A stretch of 64,000 nucleotides of DNA from Hormiphora californensis (GCA_020137815.1 CM035352.1:3355131-3419130), one strand, 5' to 3'; positions 12,701 through 24,479 are shown, counted from the stretch's first letter. A program made the numbers and translations. Notes: generated from the sequence alone by a model not told the origin.

Positions 12701-13560
12701 CATTCCGCGCACGAAGAGGGGGGTGACAGTTTCAAAAAATCCGACTTTAGTAATTTATGTGACATAGACATTTGCATTATGTGATATTGACAACTGACAT
12801 GTACGTGCTGATCAAGACGATGATCGAGCAGTTGGACACTGTACTGATTGGCTGATAATTATTGGTTTAATTGCTTGTCTCGGCATATAGTATGCTGATA
12901 ATTACACAGTATATTATCTTACCAGAACAGTCCAGTCCCGTCTCCAATTGTCGAGTTAGTGCCTTCATCAGTGTAGTCTTACCGCCCCCACTACCGCCCA
13001 ACACTGCCACTAACATACCGGGTGCTACGGTACCACTAACACCCCGTAGTAGGTATCTCTCTTCCGTGGCCCCTCGACAACAGGGTGGCCCCTGGTTCTT
13101 GATACACCTTACATCTACACCTTTCCACTGCAGGGTAACTTCTGGGGGGGGGGGGTGTCACAATTTAGGGGTGCGATACTGCAACAGAATATAACGCAAA
13201 ACTTGTCACGGACAATGTCCGGTGAATATGAAATTGGCGTTGGCTGCCGTTATGCAATTACATTAGGCTGAGGAGACTGGAGGAGACGCACACCCCTTGG
13301 CCTTACGCCAATGCCCTTGATAGATCGTTGTTTATTTTGTTACCCCTTACCTTTAATTGCCTTGCTGAATTATAGACCCTCTCTCTCTCTCTCCCTCCGC
13401 GAGAAAGAGAGGGTTAGGACAACCGCTTACCAAATGTTAAGTTAGATTATAACAAACCTTGTACCGGTGGTTGCTCAATCTGTAGGAATGCTGCTGCTGC
13501 ATTTCTCGGCTCCCTCAGTTGGATCCTTCCTCTACCAAACTTCATATCAAAATCCGACAT
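9768..13560 (-). CDS. ABCG-family ABC half transporter (White/ABCG type)
   Basis: ATP-driven membrane half transporter. It should dimerise to move lipids, sterols or other hydrophobic substrates; the substrate is unknown. I infer seven exons with GT-AG borders: 13458-13560, 12923-13141, 12090-12259, 11528-11696, 11224-11345, 10833-11005 and 9768-10683, giving about 623 residues, normal for ABCG proteins. The nucleotide-binding domain comes first: Walker [16 protein letters not shown] (exon 2), Q-loop region [17 protein letters not shown] (exon 3), signature [16 protein letters not shown] and Walker B LILLDEP (exon 4), D-loop and H-loop with [10 protein letters not shown] (exon 5). The last exon holds six hydrophobic segments and the Cys-containing extracellular loop before the final helix. 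Domain order (ATPase then membrane) is the ABCG order. Reading phases agree across all junctions and no break is seen. The start ATG is the first in frame before exon 1's donor. Confidence 0.9.
12577..12764. mobile_element. Palindromic MITE with 17-base flanking direct repeats
   Basis: Inverted ends AAAGTCGGATTTTTTGAAACTG and its complement (12596-12748) enclose GCGCGC-type sequence. The identical 17-base string TAGTAATTTATGTGACA lies at 12577-12593 and 12748-12764. The element sits in the ABCG intron between exons 2 and 3. Related inner sequence (ACGTTAACATGTGAT, ATTCCGCGCACGA) is seen at about 25630-25695. Confidence 0.7.
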
Positions 13561-14159
13561 ACACAAAACGAAATACGAATCAGAGGGTAGAACTGTGTCA
13601 AGTTGAGTAGAAAGGAGCTGGTCAGAAATCTGAGTTCAAAACGAAGAAATATTGGGTTCTGTGATTCTTGTTTGTGTGGTTTCACCCCCTCTCTCTTTTG
13701 TCTGAGTAGTATCAGTAGCAGCCCTCTCTCTATCGTCACGAAACCACTCTATTTTGCTGCAAATACACCCGAGAGATGAAGGCACACCCTGCATGAAACA
13801 TATACCATTGTGCACCTCCAGCCTTTCAGCTGAATCGAATGATCCTGTTATAACTAGCTGGTTCATACCTTTTTCACATGCAAGTAGGATTTGAGATACC
13901 AGGACTTGACTAAGGTCATGCATGTCACTGTCTAACCTCAAACCAGGATATCTGGTGCCAATAATTGGCACACATGGGAAAGCATTCTGTCACTGAGGCA
14001 CGGAACACGCGAACACCGTCTTTTGATAAAAGTGGTTGTTCAAGCACTCACTTTGGACGCGCGCACCAATGTAGAGTGAAATCGCTCCGACAAGCGCCAG
14101 AAAACCCGAATTCCCCACCACTAATTGAACAATAACCCTTGTTTTCACCATGTAGCAAC
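13561..14159. other. Intergenic, divergent promoter region
   Basis: The region lies between the divergently transcribed ABCG gene (minus) and the alcohol dehydrogenase gene (plus). I see no domain-bearing frame; promoters of both genes probably lie here, but no clear TATA element was identified. Confidence 0.4.
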
Positions 14160-15648
14160 ATGGAATTCAAGAACGACGGTAGTTGGATAGAATGTCCGAT
14201 ACCGGAGTGTCGAGATGACGAATACGAGGAGGTGGCCTGGGGACTAAACTGGCAGGATAAGTTCAGGAAGATGACAATTAATCGCCCCAAGGTGTTCGGA
14301 GCTATGGTGAAGTTTGATATGAAATTCTGTGGAGTTTGCCATTCAGACAAGCATCTGGCTCTCAATGAAGTACCAGGTAAATGGGCCGGTATGAGAGAGA
14401 TTTTAATTCATGATCTCAACCCCTCACTCAACTATGCTAGGGATCGGGAATCATTGTGTTCATCTTTTACTAAAAAATTAACTGAAAAAAGTAGGAAGAA
14501 CTGCCAGTTATTCAGAAGTCTCACACTCCCACAAACTCAAAGTGAATTTTGACCCTTTTCCCCTCCCAGGTGCAATGTACCCGATGGTACCAGGGCACGA
14601 GCTGGTAGGAGTTGTTACAGAGATAGGACCAGATGTTACAAAGGTTGCAGTGGGCGATAAAGTGGCTGTGGGGTGCACGTGTGATAGTTGTATGGACTGT
14701 GACAGGTGTAATGGGGGAGAGGAAAACTATTGTCTAAACGGTGAGATACATGCATATTGAGCCCATAATTTAGAAGTTAGATAGAATTGACAGGCCTACA
14801 TGGCTTAACTGTAACATGCAGGGCTGAAAAAGTTTACTAAATACTGCTGATTGAATACTGTTCCGAAGAGTTGAACCTGTCTATATTTTCTAGGTGGCCA
14901 GACGCACACCTACAACGCCAATAAGATCCACGGACACATAGGAGGGAACCCAGAGACCCAAACACTTGGAGGTTATAGTGGCTCTACCGTCCTCCACGAG
15001 CGATACATAATGCCCCTACCAGCGGATATGGAACTTCATAAAGCGGCACCCCTTGTCTGTGCAGGGATCACCATGTACGATCCCCTGAGGCACTGGGGAG
15101 CCCTCGAGCCAGGAAGGACAATGACCATTGGAATTGCCGGGCTGGGCGGTTTGGGGACTATGGGTGTCAAAATTGCAGCGGCGATGGGCCACAAGGTGGT
15201 CGTGATTTCTGGGACTCTGTCTAAAAAACAGATGGCCCTGGACAAGGGTGCATCAGATTTCGTTGTGTTGTCAGACCCCAAATCTCTGTACGCTAACTGC
15301 AATACCATGGACCTGATTCTAAACACGATCTCCGCTCCCGGGCCCATCTCTAAACTCCTCCCCTTGCTAAAAACGGATGGAACCATTGTCCAGTTGGGAC
15401 TTAGTGCCGAACCACTGGAGATTGACCCGTTTCAGATTATCTTCCAGCGGAAAAGTGTAGCAGGATCAATGGTGGGAGGCCTCAAGTCTCTTCAGGAGTG
15501 CATTGACTTCTGCTACAAGCACGATATATACCCGGATGTAGAGGTTATTGATTCATCTCGGCTGGAGGAGGTGTACGGGGTGTTTGAAAAAGGGAACAGC
15601 GGGGGAATACGATATGTTCTGGATATCGAGAAGAGTAAAACTCTATAG
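14160..15648 (+). CDS. Zinc-dependent alcohol dehydrogenase, cinnamyl-alcohol-dehydrogenase-like
   Basis: Medium-chain dehydrogenase/reductase that reduces aldehydes or oxidises alcohols with NADP(H); substrate unknown. Three exons with phase-consistent GT-AG borders: 14160-14376, 14570-14740 and 14894-15648, about 380 residues, close to the usual 350-370. Exon 1 has the catalytic zinc ligand in FCGVCHSDKH. Exon 2 has PGHELVGVV (second ligand) and the structural zinc loop CTCDSCMDCDRCNGGEENYC. Exon 3 carries the Rossmann motif GIAGLGGLGTMGVKIAAAMG and the C-terminal catalytic-domain end (AGSMVGGL). The order and motifs match the CAD/YahK branch, common in plants, fungi and bacteria but sparse in animals. 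The N-terminus is slightly long, with an acidic leader before the usual start of the fold. It converges on RSPH3. Confidence 0.9.
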
Positions 15649-16207
15649 ATATAATATGTTGTTGGAAGACAGTTTCACAGTGAGTGACGGCCCCAGATAT
15701 ATTGGTAAACTGCTTTGTAGTTACTTGGACTGGTTTTTAGATGAGTGACAATTCCATATTTCTAGTTTCTAACTTCAAAAAGGCAGTATTTTAAAATCCA
15801 AGAAACGAACACAAACTATAGTTGATGGTATCATATTTACAGTTTATAAATTAACACACATAGGGGACACTGCCCTTCTCAGGCTAGCTGTTTCAGTGAC
15901 ACTACTTATAGTCTATTTAGTCACTTGGACTGTGATGTGTGTGTAAAATTGTTCTAATTCTCACTCTGTGTACATTTATAATGGATTTATTGAGTTTATA
16001 AAACCGTTGAGACCTGAGTCGTTCGTTCAGCAGCCGGAAATGGACAGATGGGGGAAGGTAAAATTCAGTTGCTTGAGCCAGCCCTGAAAATGGGAAAGGG
16101 TTAAATTTGGCGGAAAATAAATTTAAGTGTGGACGAAAGTGAAGTTATTTAGCCAACTTAATTAATTAATTAATTTTCATTAATTAATTGATTGATTAAC
16201 TAGATAA
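15649..16207. other. Intergenic, convergent 3' ends
   Basis: AT-rich sequence between two convergent genes, with an (ATTA)n-type tract at about 16157-16200. No gene was seen. Confidence 0.5.
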
Positions 16208-18117
16208 TTACCTTTGATCGCACACCGTCCTGAGAATCTCATCAACCATGGTCCTTGAGAGGAGGACATGTCCCATATTCTCCTTCACTCGGTTCAGAAT
16301 CCAGGGCACGAAGTTACCCTCCACATCTCTGGAAACAGGGTCGTAGAAGTAGCCGTTCTCCGAGAGAGCGCCGAACACCGAGGGAACCAGATCGGATAGA
16401 TAGTTGGCGGCAAAGGCTCGGGCAGCAATCTTCCTGGCCGTTTCTGCTTCCACTGCCAAGACTTCCTTTTGCTGGCCCATTCGGCGTTGTTTCTCCTCTC
16501 TGTGGCGTCGTTCCTGTTCCTCGAGACGCTGAGTCTCCACCAACTCCGCATGTCGGAGTTCCTCGAATTGGCGCTGGGGGAGGTAATGATAGGATTAGTG
16601 ATTGAGAAAACTGAGTTTTTGAGTGATACTGGGATCGAGAAATAGTAACTGTGTCTAGAATAATAATATGCAACACTATGGGGACACTATGCAGCATGAT
16701 AGTGTACCAAGTATGCTTACCTGTTGAGCTCTGAGGTTAGCTAGTTCCTCTTCCTCCATCACCTCCATAAGGGCTTGTTCAATTGTCTTACCCACCAACA
16801 CTTCCAAAATGGGCTTAACCTCAATGTCAAAGTCGAACAACTGAAATAAAAATGGGATTGCCATTGTCAATGTCAATGTGTTTGGTCCAAACACTGTTGT
16901 GGAACCCCTCAAATTTCGAGGTCTTTTGACCAAAGAGCTTGGTATTTTGTACTTGTTTATTTGTTTTATCTCACCTCTCCCTCAAGAATCTGGGTTGTGT
17001 TGTCCACACCGGTTTTGGCAGGTACAAACTGGGGCGTGGGAGGTCGATCAAGGAATGCGTCAGTCTGAGCTTCTACATCTGCCTCCTCAACACGGTCTAA
17101 ACGGGGAGGAATTAGTAAAAGCCGTATACAGATATTTTGTCGTGCTTATTGTTTAGCAAACCCACCCTTAATTTCTTCGAGGTACAGTTCGGTCTGAACG
17201 TCAATGTGTTTCCTTCCATCCACGGGCTCGGCAGATCTCGGTCGAAGTTGGTCGGTGGCTCGCTTTCTTGCGAGGATCCTCCGCCTGGCTTCAGCCTGTC
17301 TCTGTACTTCGATTGGATCTGGCTGGACTGTCTGAAAAAGGAAGGATAGGATAAATTAGGTCGAATAATGACAAATGAATGGGAGATTGGAGAACGGAGG
17401 CTGTCCGAATTGCTGTCATTCCTGATGAGATGCGAGAGCGCGCGTGTTTTGATCGGCGCGCATTCTCACACTGCTGAAATTCAACTTTACACACGCAGCT
17501 TTTCTTATTGCCATGACAACAAAATAAATGTTTGCTAGTTGTGTGTGCGTGTTGGACATTGAATTGCGTACAACACGCAGCTGCCGAAAAGAGAGGGAGA
17601 GAGAGAGAGAGAGAGAGAGCACTGAGCAGAGACGATAAGTGATGACGTAAAAACTTGACATGAAATGAGGTTGAGCAAAATGTGGTTAGTCGGTTCAGAA
17701 AGATTAAAACCGACGTGACTTGCTATCAATAGAGGTACCAAAGATCGGATAGTCAGATGACAGATGGCATATATCCATCACACATATAATATCCCTGGCT
17801 AGTTACCATGACAACAATGAATTAAAATGATTCTCATCTTACCGCTGGTAGTACGTGCTGGGCATATGTGTTTCCTCTCACAATTCTCCTATCGTACATA
17901 ATGTTACCATACAATGCTGGCCCATTTCCTGTCCTGAAATGAAAGTCAGAGTAATTAAAAGTTTTTGATGATTAGCTAATCACTTTTATGAAAATAGAAA
18001 GCGTTTTACTTACTGCATGTATGGATCCCTGAATTTCATGCCCTGGGGTCCCTCCCGGGGTTTTGACTGGAACGTGTAGGTTCCCTGGTCTGGCATTTTA
18101 GCTGCTGAAGCGGCCAT
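16208..18117 (-). CDS. RSPH3: Radial spoke head protein 3 homologue
   Basis: Stalk protein of axonemal radial spokes. In known systems it anchors the spoke to the outer doublet and binds the PKA regulatory subunit, so it acts in motile cilia or flagella. Six exons inferred from phase-consistent borders: 18014-18117, 17843-17933, 17166-17331, 16975-17096, 16721-16840 and 16208-16573, about 322 residues. Exon 2 has the conserved NIMYDRRIVRGNTYAQ block. Exon 5 has FDFDIEVKPILEVLVGKTIE followed by QALMEVMEEEELANLRAQQ. Exon 6 has a charged helix (VETQRLEEQERRHREEKQRR) and then ARAFAANYLSDLVPSVFGAL. The core matches the family throughout. The protein is shorter than vertebrate RSPH3 because N- and C-terminal extensions are absent. 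The final codons read TGCGATCAAAGGTAA, where AG|GTAA could also be a donor, so a further 3' exon is not excluded. Confidence 0.92.
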
Positions 18118-18490
18118 GTCTCAATCGGTTCCTAGTTCCTACTATTGGATATAGTGGTAAAACGAGGTATATTGGACGGAGGGATTGGGAAAAAAGGTGT
18201 TGGGTTGTGGAAAACCATGTTGCTGATTAGATTTTAAATCAAATTGGCGACGTGGTTCCCGTATTTTGGGGCAGATAGGGGTTAATAAATCAAATCAAAA
18301 GGGGTTAATAAAACTCGTGAGTGGAGGAAACAAACCATAAATGAAATAAATAACATATCTTTGGTAAAACATCCCTAAACATAGAACACTAACAACACTA
18401 ACAACGGAGAGAGAACACACACAGAAGATGACAGCAAATAAAAGTGTAGCAGCTCACATGCAAAAGTATTCAAAAGTTTCAAAATATTCT

Positions 18491-19678
18491 TCAAACACCA
18501 AACGCAGAAACCGCATCTGGGTTTATTTTAGGGACCATCTCGGCTCCTTGTAACTTCAAATTAGCCATTTCTTGGGTGCCCGAATGAACCGCCAACAGAT
18601 CCCGATACTTCTGACTGTTTCCCATGAACCTCCGTGCTCGTTTGATCTCCCTTGACAGCAGTCGGAGATCATCGCCACTGTACTCCGGTATTTCCAGGGA
18701 CTTCTCACTATCCCTCTGGAGTGAGGCTGGGAGGTCGCTAGATAACAACTGATGAGATACCACATTACCCTCAAACCCCTCCACACAGCAGTGGTACCTC
18801 CCTCCAGTTTCTTTTCTCAGCTTCTTCAGGAACGATATTGCCTCTTTGTCACCCTGACTCAGGAAAATGGTGTGGATCTTCTGGCGGGAATCCATACTGG
18901 CGACCTTGTCTAGCACAGCCTTGCAACTCGTATCAGGCTTCCCATCAGTGACAAGATAGGTTGCCACGGCCTCCGAATCAGAAAGTGCTGCGTTTAGAGC
19001 ATCGATAGTGCAGGTATTTCCACCTGCTTGGAGCTCCCCAACGAATTTAGCCGCTGCTTTACACATATCCAGAGTTGGGTCAGATACCTGCTCCTGAAAC
19101 TTGGTGACCACACTCGCAAACTGGAGAATGTTAAATTTGATGTTGTTTGGTTTCAGTACGGTCCAAATAAGGGCTATTAGTTCCCGCTTCATCTCCTCCA
19201 TTACAGTTACCATACTGCCACTCGTATCAACACAGAGCACAATCGCTGGCTCTAAGATGGTCCCGAACACTCGGTGTGGACCAAGAAGAAGCCATTTCCA
19301 CCGAGAAAGGTACCTTGATATCACGTGGTCCAGGGATTCCTCGTACTGAACCAGCTCGTGGTGGTGGAGCTCCATATGAACCTTCTCTCCCCTGACCTTG
19401 ACCTTCGGAAAGACATCACAGTATTTAGCACCAATACGGTGCCCTGTGATTTTGATGTATTCGGATGCATGTCGATGGGATGACATAAGTTGGTCGAGAT
19501 TCAGCCCAAGTGGATTAAGTCCATATTTTCTGAGCCATTCTTTTGATGAAATCAGATCCTCATCTGTTGGTATGTATCGGAGACCTTTCTTGCGAGCGGC
19601 TGAACTTTTTGGTCGCTTCGTTGTTCTTTTGGCTGGTGTTGTGGCTGCTGGTGCCGATTTGGGTCGACTACTTTTCAT
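18491..19678 (-). CDS. von Willebrand A domain protein, VWA3-like
   Basis: Single-exon frame of 395 residues. Residues 1-32 are a basic Lys/Arg/Ser/Pro/Ala leader. Residues about 40-140 carry the SSKEWLRKYGLNPLGLNLDQ block and a following KYC-x-FPK-V-GE-VH-E segment seen in VWA3A/VWA3B. A VWA domain starts at about 147 with the metal-site motif DTSGS, a later TYLVTDGKPD (second metal-loop position) and a Rossmann-like pattern. VWA3 proteins are poorly characterised and found mostly in ciliated organisms, which fits the neighbouring RSPH3 gene; the ciliary link is inference. VWA3 family members normally have several such units and about 1,000 residues, so this is a short single-unit version. 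ATG at 19678 is the first in frame. Confidence 0.8.
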   Translation of the reverse strand: MKSSRPKSAPAATTPAKRTTKRPKSSAARKKGLRYIPTDEDLISSKEWLRKYGLNPLGLNLDQLMSSHRHASEYIKITGHRIGAKYCDVFPKVKVRGEKVHMELHHHELVQYEESLDHVISRYLSRWKWLLLGPHRVFGTILEPAIVLCVDTSGSMVTVMEEMKRELIALIWTVLKPNNIKFNILQFASVVTKFQEQVSDPTLDMCKAAAKFVGELQAGGNTCTIDALNAALSDSEAVATYLVTDGKPDTSCKAVLDKVASMDSRQKIHTIFLSQGDKEAISFLKKLRKETGGRYHCCVEGFEGNVVSHQLLSSDLPASLQRDSEKSLEIPEYSGDDLRLLSREIKRARRFMGNSQKYRDLLAVHSGTQEMANLKLQGAEMVPKINPDAVSAFGV

Positions 19679-20574
19679 GTCATATGCTAACTAAAAGTAA
19701 ATCATTAATTTCATTCTCAAGTTTAAGTAACTCATGCCTCAAGAGAAACAAAACAAACGATTGCAATAGCAAGGAGCGGGCTGGGCCAAAAATTGAAAGG
19801 AAATCTTTGACGTACTTCATGTGATATGACCTCTTTCAATTAGCTAATGATAATATGACACTTGAGACAGCTTCACAACGGCAGATGCTAGTTGGGTTGT
19901 ATATTTAGCTTCGTTGTCTGAACTCTGATTTCATAACATAACAGCCAACTGGTAGGCTGCCCACCGTGGGCATCATGAAGTTTTCATTCATGCAGGAGGT
20001 TGTTCCCGAAAAAAACGTGTACTGTGGCACCCAAGCCCCGTATCTTGGCTAAGTAAAAACCCCGAATAATTAATGTGCCAAAAATGGCTCTTACCACCAA
20101 ACCTCTCAAACTTTTTAGCTAATTTACAGATTATCAGATAGGTCATCTCAAGCCATAACCAAAACCCGGGGGTGCGACCTGCGTGCATGAGGGCAGCTGC
20201 AGTAAAAGCCAAAAGTCAAAAGTCAATTTTCAAAACTTTTTCGTGAAAATTTAAAAAATCGAAATGTTTCCGGACTTTTTTTCGAGTCGCGATCGCGAAA
20301 CTGTCCGCGCGGCGCCGCGCGCATAGGGTACGCGCAATTCAAAGCATTTGACGCGCATCCAAAAATCTCGACCGCGATTTCATAAAATTTCGCGAACCAA
20401 ATTTCGTTCAGCTCAGAAATTTGCGATTTTTCGTCACACCCACATGATGTGTGGGGGCCACATCCTTCATCCCCTGACCGTGGCTGCTACCCCAGAGGCC
20501 AGACATAAAGTCCATTTTTTTTCAACTGTTCACCCAAAAACTGAAATCCATATAATAAATTCCATAATGCTACA
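19679..20574. other. Intergenic
   Basis: No gene seen. The region 20270-20345 is GC-rich with GCGCGGCGCCGCGCGC. At 20510-20535 the string CATTTTTTTTCAACTGTTCACCC matches the reverse complement of a block near 25690-25715, so a dispersed repeat is present. Confidence 0.4.
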
Positions 20575-22865
20575 TTGGTGAATCTATGGAGGGTAGGAGG
20601 TAAACTTTCAAGGAAACTAAAGACTACCCTTGTGGCGAGCCTTATACACTCTAAGTTGGACTACTGTAACTCCCTGTTGACTGGTATTACGAAGAAGAAT
20701 TTAGACAGACTGCAAAAGATCCAGAATGCTGCTGCAAGGTTCATTTATGGCCAGAGAAAATGGAGGGGTACTACCAACTTGAGAAAAGCACTGCACTTTC
20801 TCCCAGTAGCTGAGAGAATTGAGTTCAAAGTATGTGTACTGGTGTATAAATGTGTCAACGGTGTTGCACCTGGCTACTTATCTGACCGAATTCAAAAAAG
20901 AAGGAGGAAATCTATGAGTCTCAGAAAAGATGACGACAACCTTCTCTTGGAGACACCAAGGGCTAGGTATAAACTAAACGAAAGTGCCTTCAGTGTATGC
21001 GGCCCGAAGTTTTGGAACCAATTGCCAAGAAGACTTAGATCTGCCGAATCCTTAAACAGTTTTAAAAGAGATCTGAAGACGCATCTGTTTGGAAAGGCAT
21101 TTGGGTAGTTTTGGCGTTAGAAGTCTTCTGTGTGGGTTGTGGTTTGTTTTCTGTCCTGGCGTTTGTGTTAGGCTTTGGTTGCATCGGGGGTTTGTAGTGT
21201 GGTCTTCCGGTGGAGTCTGTGAAGTGGTGGTGGGGTCTGCACTGTGAAGTGGTGGTGGAGTCTGTGAAGTGGTGGTGTCTGTGAAGTGGTGGTGAGGTTT
21301 GTGAAGTGGTGGTGGAGTCTGTGAAGTGGTGGTGGAGTCTGTGAAGTGGTGGTGGAGTCTGTGAAGTGGCGGTGGAGTCTGTGAAGTGGTGGTGAAGTAT
21401 GTGAAGTGGTGGTGTAGCATGTGATGTGGTGGTAGGGTCTTTGAAGTGGTGCCTCTTTTGGCTTTGAAGTGAGGTTTTGAGGTGATCTGCTGAGTCTCGG
21501 TTAGGAGTTTTAGATTCATCGTGGGATAGGCTGTGGGAAAGGCTGTGTTGTGGTGAAGTCTCGGATGGGAGGTCTTTCCTTTTACGTCCTACATTCCTCT
21601 ACTGTGCTACATTCCTATCATTACTACATTCCTATTTTGACTACATCCCCTATAACTACATCATCATCTGAAGTCCTTTCCTCCAACATATGAGTAGAGT
21701 AGGGGTCTGATATCATGTCAAGAGTGTCGAGTTTTTTGAGTATATTTTCTGGTTGTATTGTGACAGTGTGTGTTGAGTTTCTTTCCTTTCTGGCTAAAGT
21801 AGAGTCATAGGTTCTTTGAGCGAGCGAGTGAGCCAGCCTGAACAATGTTCAGTGAACATCATGGAGGGTATTACGTTCTCGAAGACATCAAGACGATAAA
21901 CATACATGGACTTTATACGAGTGTGTTTGGAGAATAGACTCTAGAGTTTCTAAGTTGGGCAGCTCTTAATTTTATATCTTCTCTATCCTAGTTACCTTAA
22001 AATCACTTTAAATTAGAACCTAAATACTTACGTCTAGTACAGTTATCTATCTTACAGCTTACTATAATTAGCTTAACGTTTTTATCGTACATTAAATTTT
22101 AAACCCAACCGCATTAATTAACTTATTCTGACTGGCCATTGCACTGGTCTCCTGCCTTTTTATTTTTTACCGCTCCAATTAATTAATTTATTAACAGCTT
22201 TGTATTTAACCTATCTGACTGACCTCTGGTCTCTTGCTTTTTATTTTTCTACCTCGTTATTCATTAATTTATTACCAGCTTCTTTAGAATTTTCCATAGG
22301 CCATTTATTAGATCATAACCTTATATAGCAATTAATATGGTTAGTGTGTATTACCTTATCGGTTATCCTGTTACAGTTACTTTATCCATTAACTAATTAC
22401 TTAGCTATTCGCCTCCTTTTTAGATCACTAGCCTTTTACTTGAATTAATTATTAAACTATACTACTTACTTAGTATTTACACTATGTACTTATTAATCAA
22501 CAGTTAATTATCTAACTAGTTAATTATCGAACTAGTTAATTATCAATTATCTAACTAGTTAATTTCTCAATTATCTAACTACTTAATCACTCAACGAATT
22601 AATTACGCTATTTCTTAATTAGATATTTTATAACCCTTATTTTCTACATACATTTATATATATTATATCGAATGACTGCCGACGGTTTTTTAAGGCCTTT
22701 AGGATCTTATAATCCTATAAGAGCCGCTTTAGAAGGCTTGTTAGTGGTGGGTGCGTTGCTTCAATCGACTGATTGAAACGGCGTCCTCCTAGCACTAACA
22801 ATGCATAGGCCCAAAAGCGGGATATAAATTATAATTGTATTTGTATTTGTATTTGTATTTGTATA
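20575..22865 (+). mobile_element. 5'-truncated LINE, L2/CR1-like, with TTTGTA tail
   Basis: The frame at 20575-21108 (about 177 residues) is the C-terminal end of a LINE ORF2: LVNLWR-like start, LIHSKLDYCNSLLTGITKKN, LQKIQNAAARFIYG, KALHFLPVAERIEFKVCVLV, FSVCGPKFWNQLPRRLRSAE and FKRDLKTHLFGKAFG. The 3' untranslated part includes a 20-base minisatellite and an AT-rich stretch. It ends with AAAAGCGGGATATAAATTATAATTG and (TTTGTA)n at about 22838-22864, the tail pattern of such elements. The reverse transcriptase catalytic part is absent, so the copy is dead on arrival. The intact frame suggests a fairly recent insertion. Confidence 0.85.
21220..21440 (+). repeat. 20-base minisatellite inside LINE 3' region
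   Basis: About ten copies of GTGAAGTGGTGGTGGAGTCT with variants (GTGTCT, GTGAGGTTT). The Pro/His/Thr-rich open frame on the minus strand is an artefact of this array. Confidence 0.9.
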
Positions 22866-23498
22866 ATGTTAGTCAGTCTGTCCGTTAATTGGTTTTTCAA
22901 ACTCCTCCCACAGTTTTTGAGCTAGACCCCTGAAAATTTGTACACTGGTACCTTGGACCAAGGCGGATGTAAGTACGGGCTCAGATTTTTGATCCGATCT
23001 TAACAGCAGTGACGTCACGGGGTGACGTCATTGCGACAAAAAGACTTACATTTTTCAAACGCTTCTAAGACCCTGAAAACGGCTCTAAATCAAAAAACTA
23101 ACGCAATAGTGGGGAAAGAGAATCGTTTGAACTTCATTTTACTTGATAGCGATTTCCCGTAACTCAATGTTTAAGGGTCGTAAATCGCGTCGGGAAAGTT
23201 AAAAATGCCAAAAATACGATATTTTTCACCGTAGCCACCCAAAATCTTATCCAATCGATATGAAACTTGGTCGTTATGTGAATTTTAATGTCCTTTGGCC
23301 AGGGGTTCCCGGAAAACGGATTGGCAAGATGAGAACTGACCGGAGTTCTTATATAATAAATTAATTCATGGTCAACACGAAACGCAAAAAGTTTCAAAAA
23401 GGTGCGAATTTTTTTAGATAAATTGTTTCCAAATAAAATGCAAAGAAATCGCGAGCAAAGAAATCGCGAGCGCGCGGCAGTTGTTTGCACCGTTAACT
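22866..23498. other. Gene-free interval
   Basis: No supported coding region. The sequence is moderately GC-poor, with repeated short phrases such as AAAGAAATCGCGAGC, present twice in tandem at about 23444-23474. Confidence 0.4.
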
Positions 23499-23741
23499 AA
23501 AGTCCGTTTCAAGCGACTTGACCCGTAATTCTTGGAATTCGGCGCATTGCGTGTGTATTTACAAAGGGGAAATCCTGAATTTCCAGGAATCTCAGGTCAA
23601 GTCGTTTGAAACGCACTTTAAAGTCCGTTTCAAGCGACTTGACCCGTAATTCTTGGAATTTGGCGCATTGCGCGTGTATTTACAAAGGGGAAATCCTCAA
23701 TTTCCAGGAATCTCAGGTCAAGTCGTTTGAAACGCACTTTA
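23499..23741. mobile_element. Two tandem copies of a 121-base MITE
   Basis: Each copy (23499-23619 and 23620-23741) starts AAGTCCGTTTCAAGCGACTTGACC and ends with the near complement GGTCAAGTCGTTTGAAACGCACTT. They abut head to tail and share the junction TTTA/AAAG. They differ at a handful of positions (GGAATTC versus GGAATTT, CCTGAA versus CCTCAA). A third copy lies at 26101-26221. Confidence 0.85.
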
Positions 23742-23859
23742 CAAAAAGACGCGTGCCACATTTAATTTGTCCGGTTGAACTGAAGGTACCAAGTTTGCGC
23801 GCAATATTCACTCACTGCGTAGTGTGGTCATCGCGCGTTCCCGACATGTATCGAGCAAA

Positions 23860-24011
23860 ATGAGGCCCCTCGGAAATGTTCAAGTCATGCACAATCAAGT
23901 CACGCCCACCAATCACAGCTCAGAACGCGCGGAGTGCTTCGCGCGTTCTGCGCTGTGACTGGTGGGCGTGACTTGATTGTGCATGACTTGAACATTTCCG
24001 AGGGGCCTCAT
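23860..24011. mobile_element. Near-perfect palindromic MITE, 152 bases
   Basis: ATGAGGCCCCTCGGAAATGTTCAAGTCATG is matched by its complement at the other end. The arms continue nearly unbroken to a GC-rich loop at about 23933-23943 (GAGTGCTTCGC). No coding content. Confidence 0.85.
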
Positions 24012-24479
24012 GGGGCGAGAAATCAGAGCGCTTCTGTGTTTATCGCAAAAGTAAAAAAACATAAATTTAATGGGGCAAGTAAATAAATGTGAAACAAGTA
24101 TAAAATTCAGGGTTAAAACTTAGAATATTTCTCGTCTGTCTCAACTTCTCTTTCAAAAGCAAACCGATTGACAAATTGTCTCGGTTCTCTTTTATAATGT
24201 CTTTATTCCAGAGTCTTTCCAGTAATCCATCAGTCCATGATGGTTCTGCGGTGATACAGATCGGAGGCTACATCGCACAGGAAGAGTGGCAATGATCTGT
24301 GTTGTGTAAACTTTGACAAGTGGGCCTGCATGTCAATGGAACTGGTGTATTTCGTCTCCACCAATTGGAATGCTCCCTCGCACCTGGAGGAGAAACATAA
24401 TTAATATCGGGATTTAATACGAAAACCAAAGAAAACGAATTTAATAAATTAATTTAGTAGGGAATTTTGAAATTTTAAT

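Noticed and set aside
16255-16697. Overlapping frames opposite RSPH3
   Set aside because: Antisense shadows of RSPH3 exons.
21052-21519. Pro/His/Thr-rich 155-residue frame on the minus strand
   Set aside because: Read from the 20-base minisatellite in the LINE 3' region.
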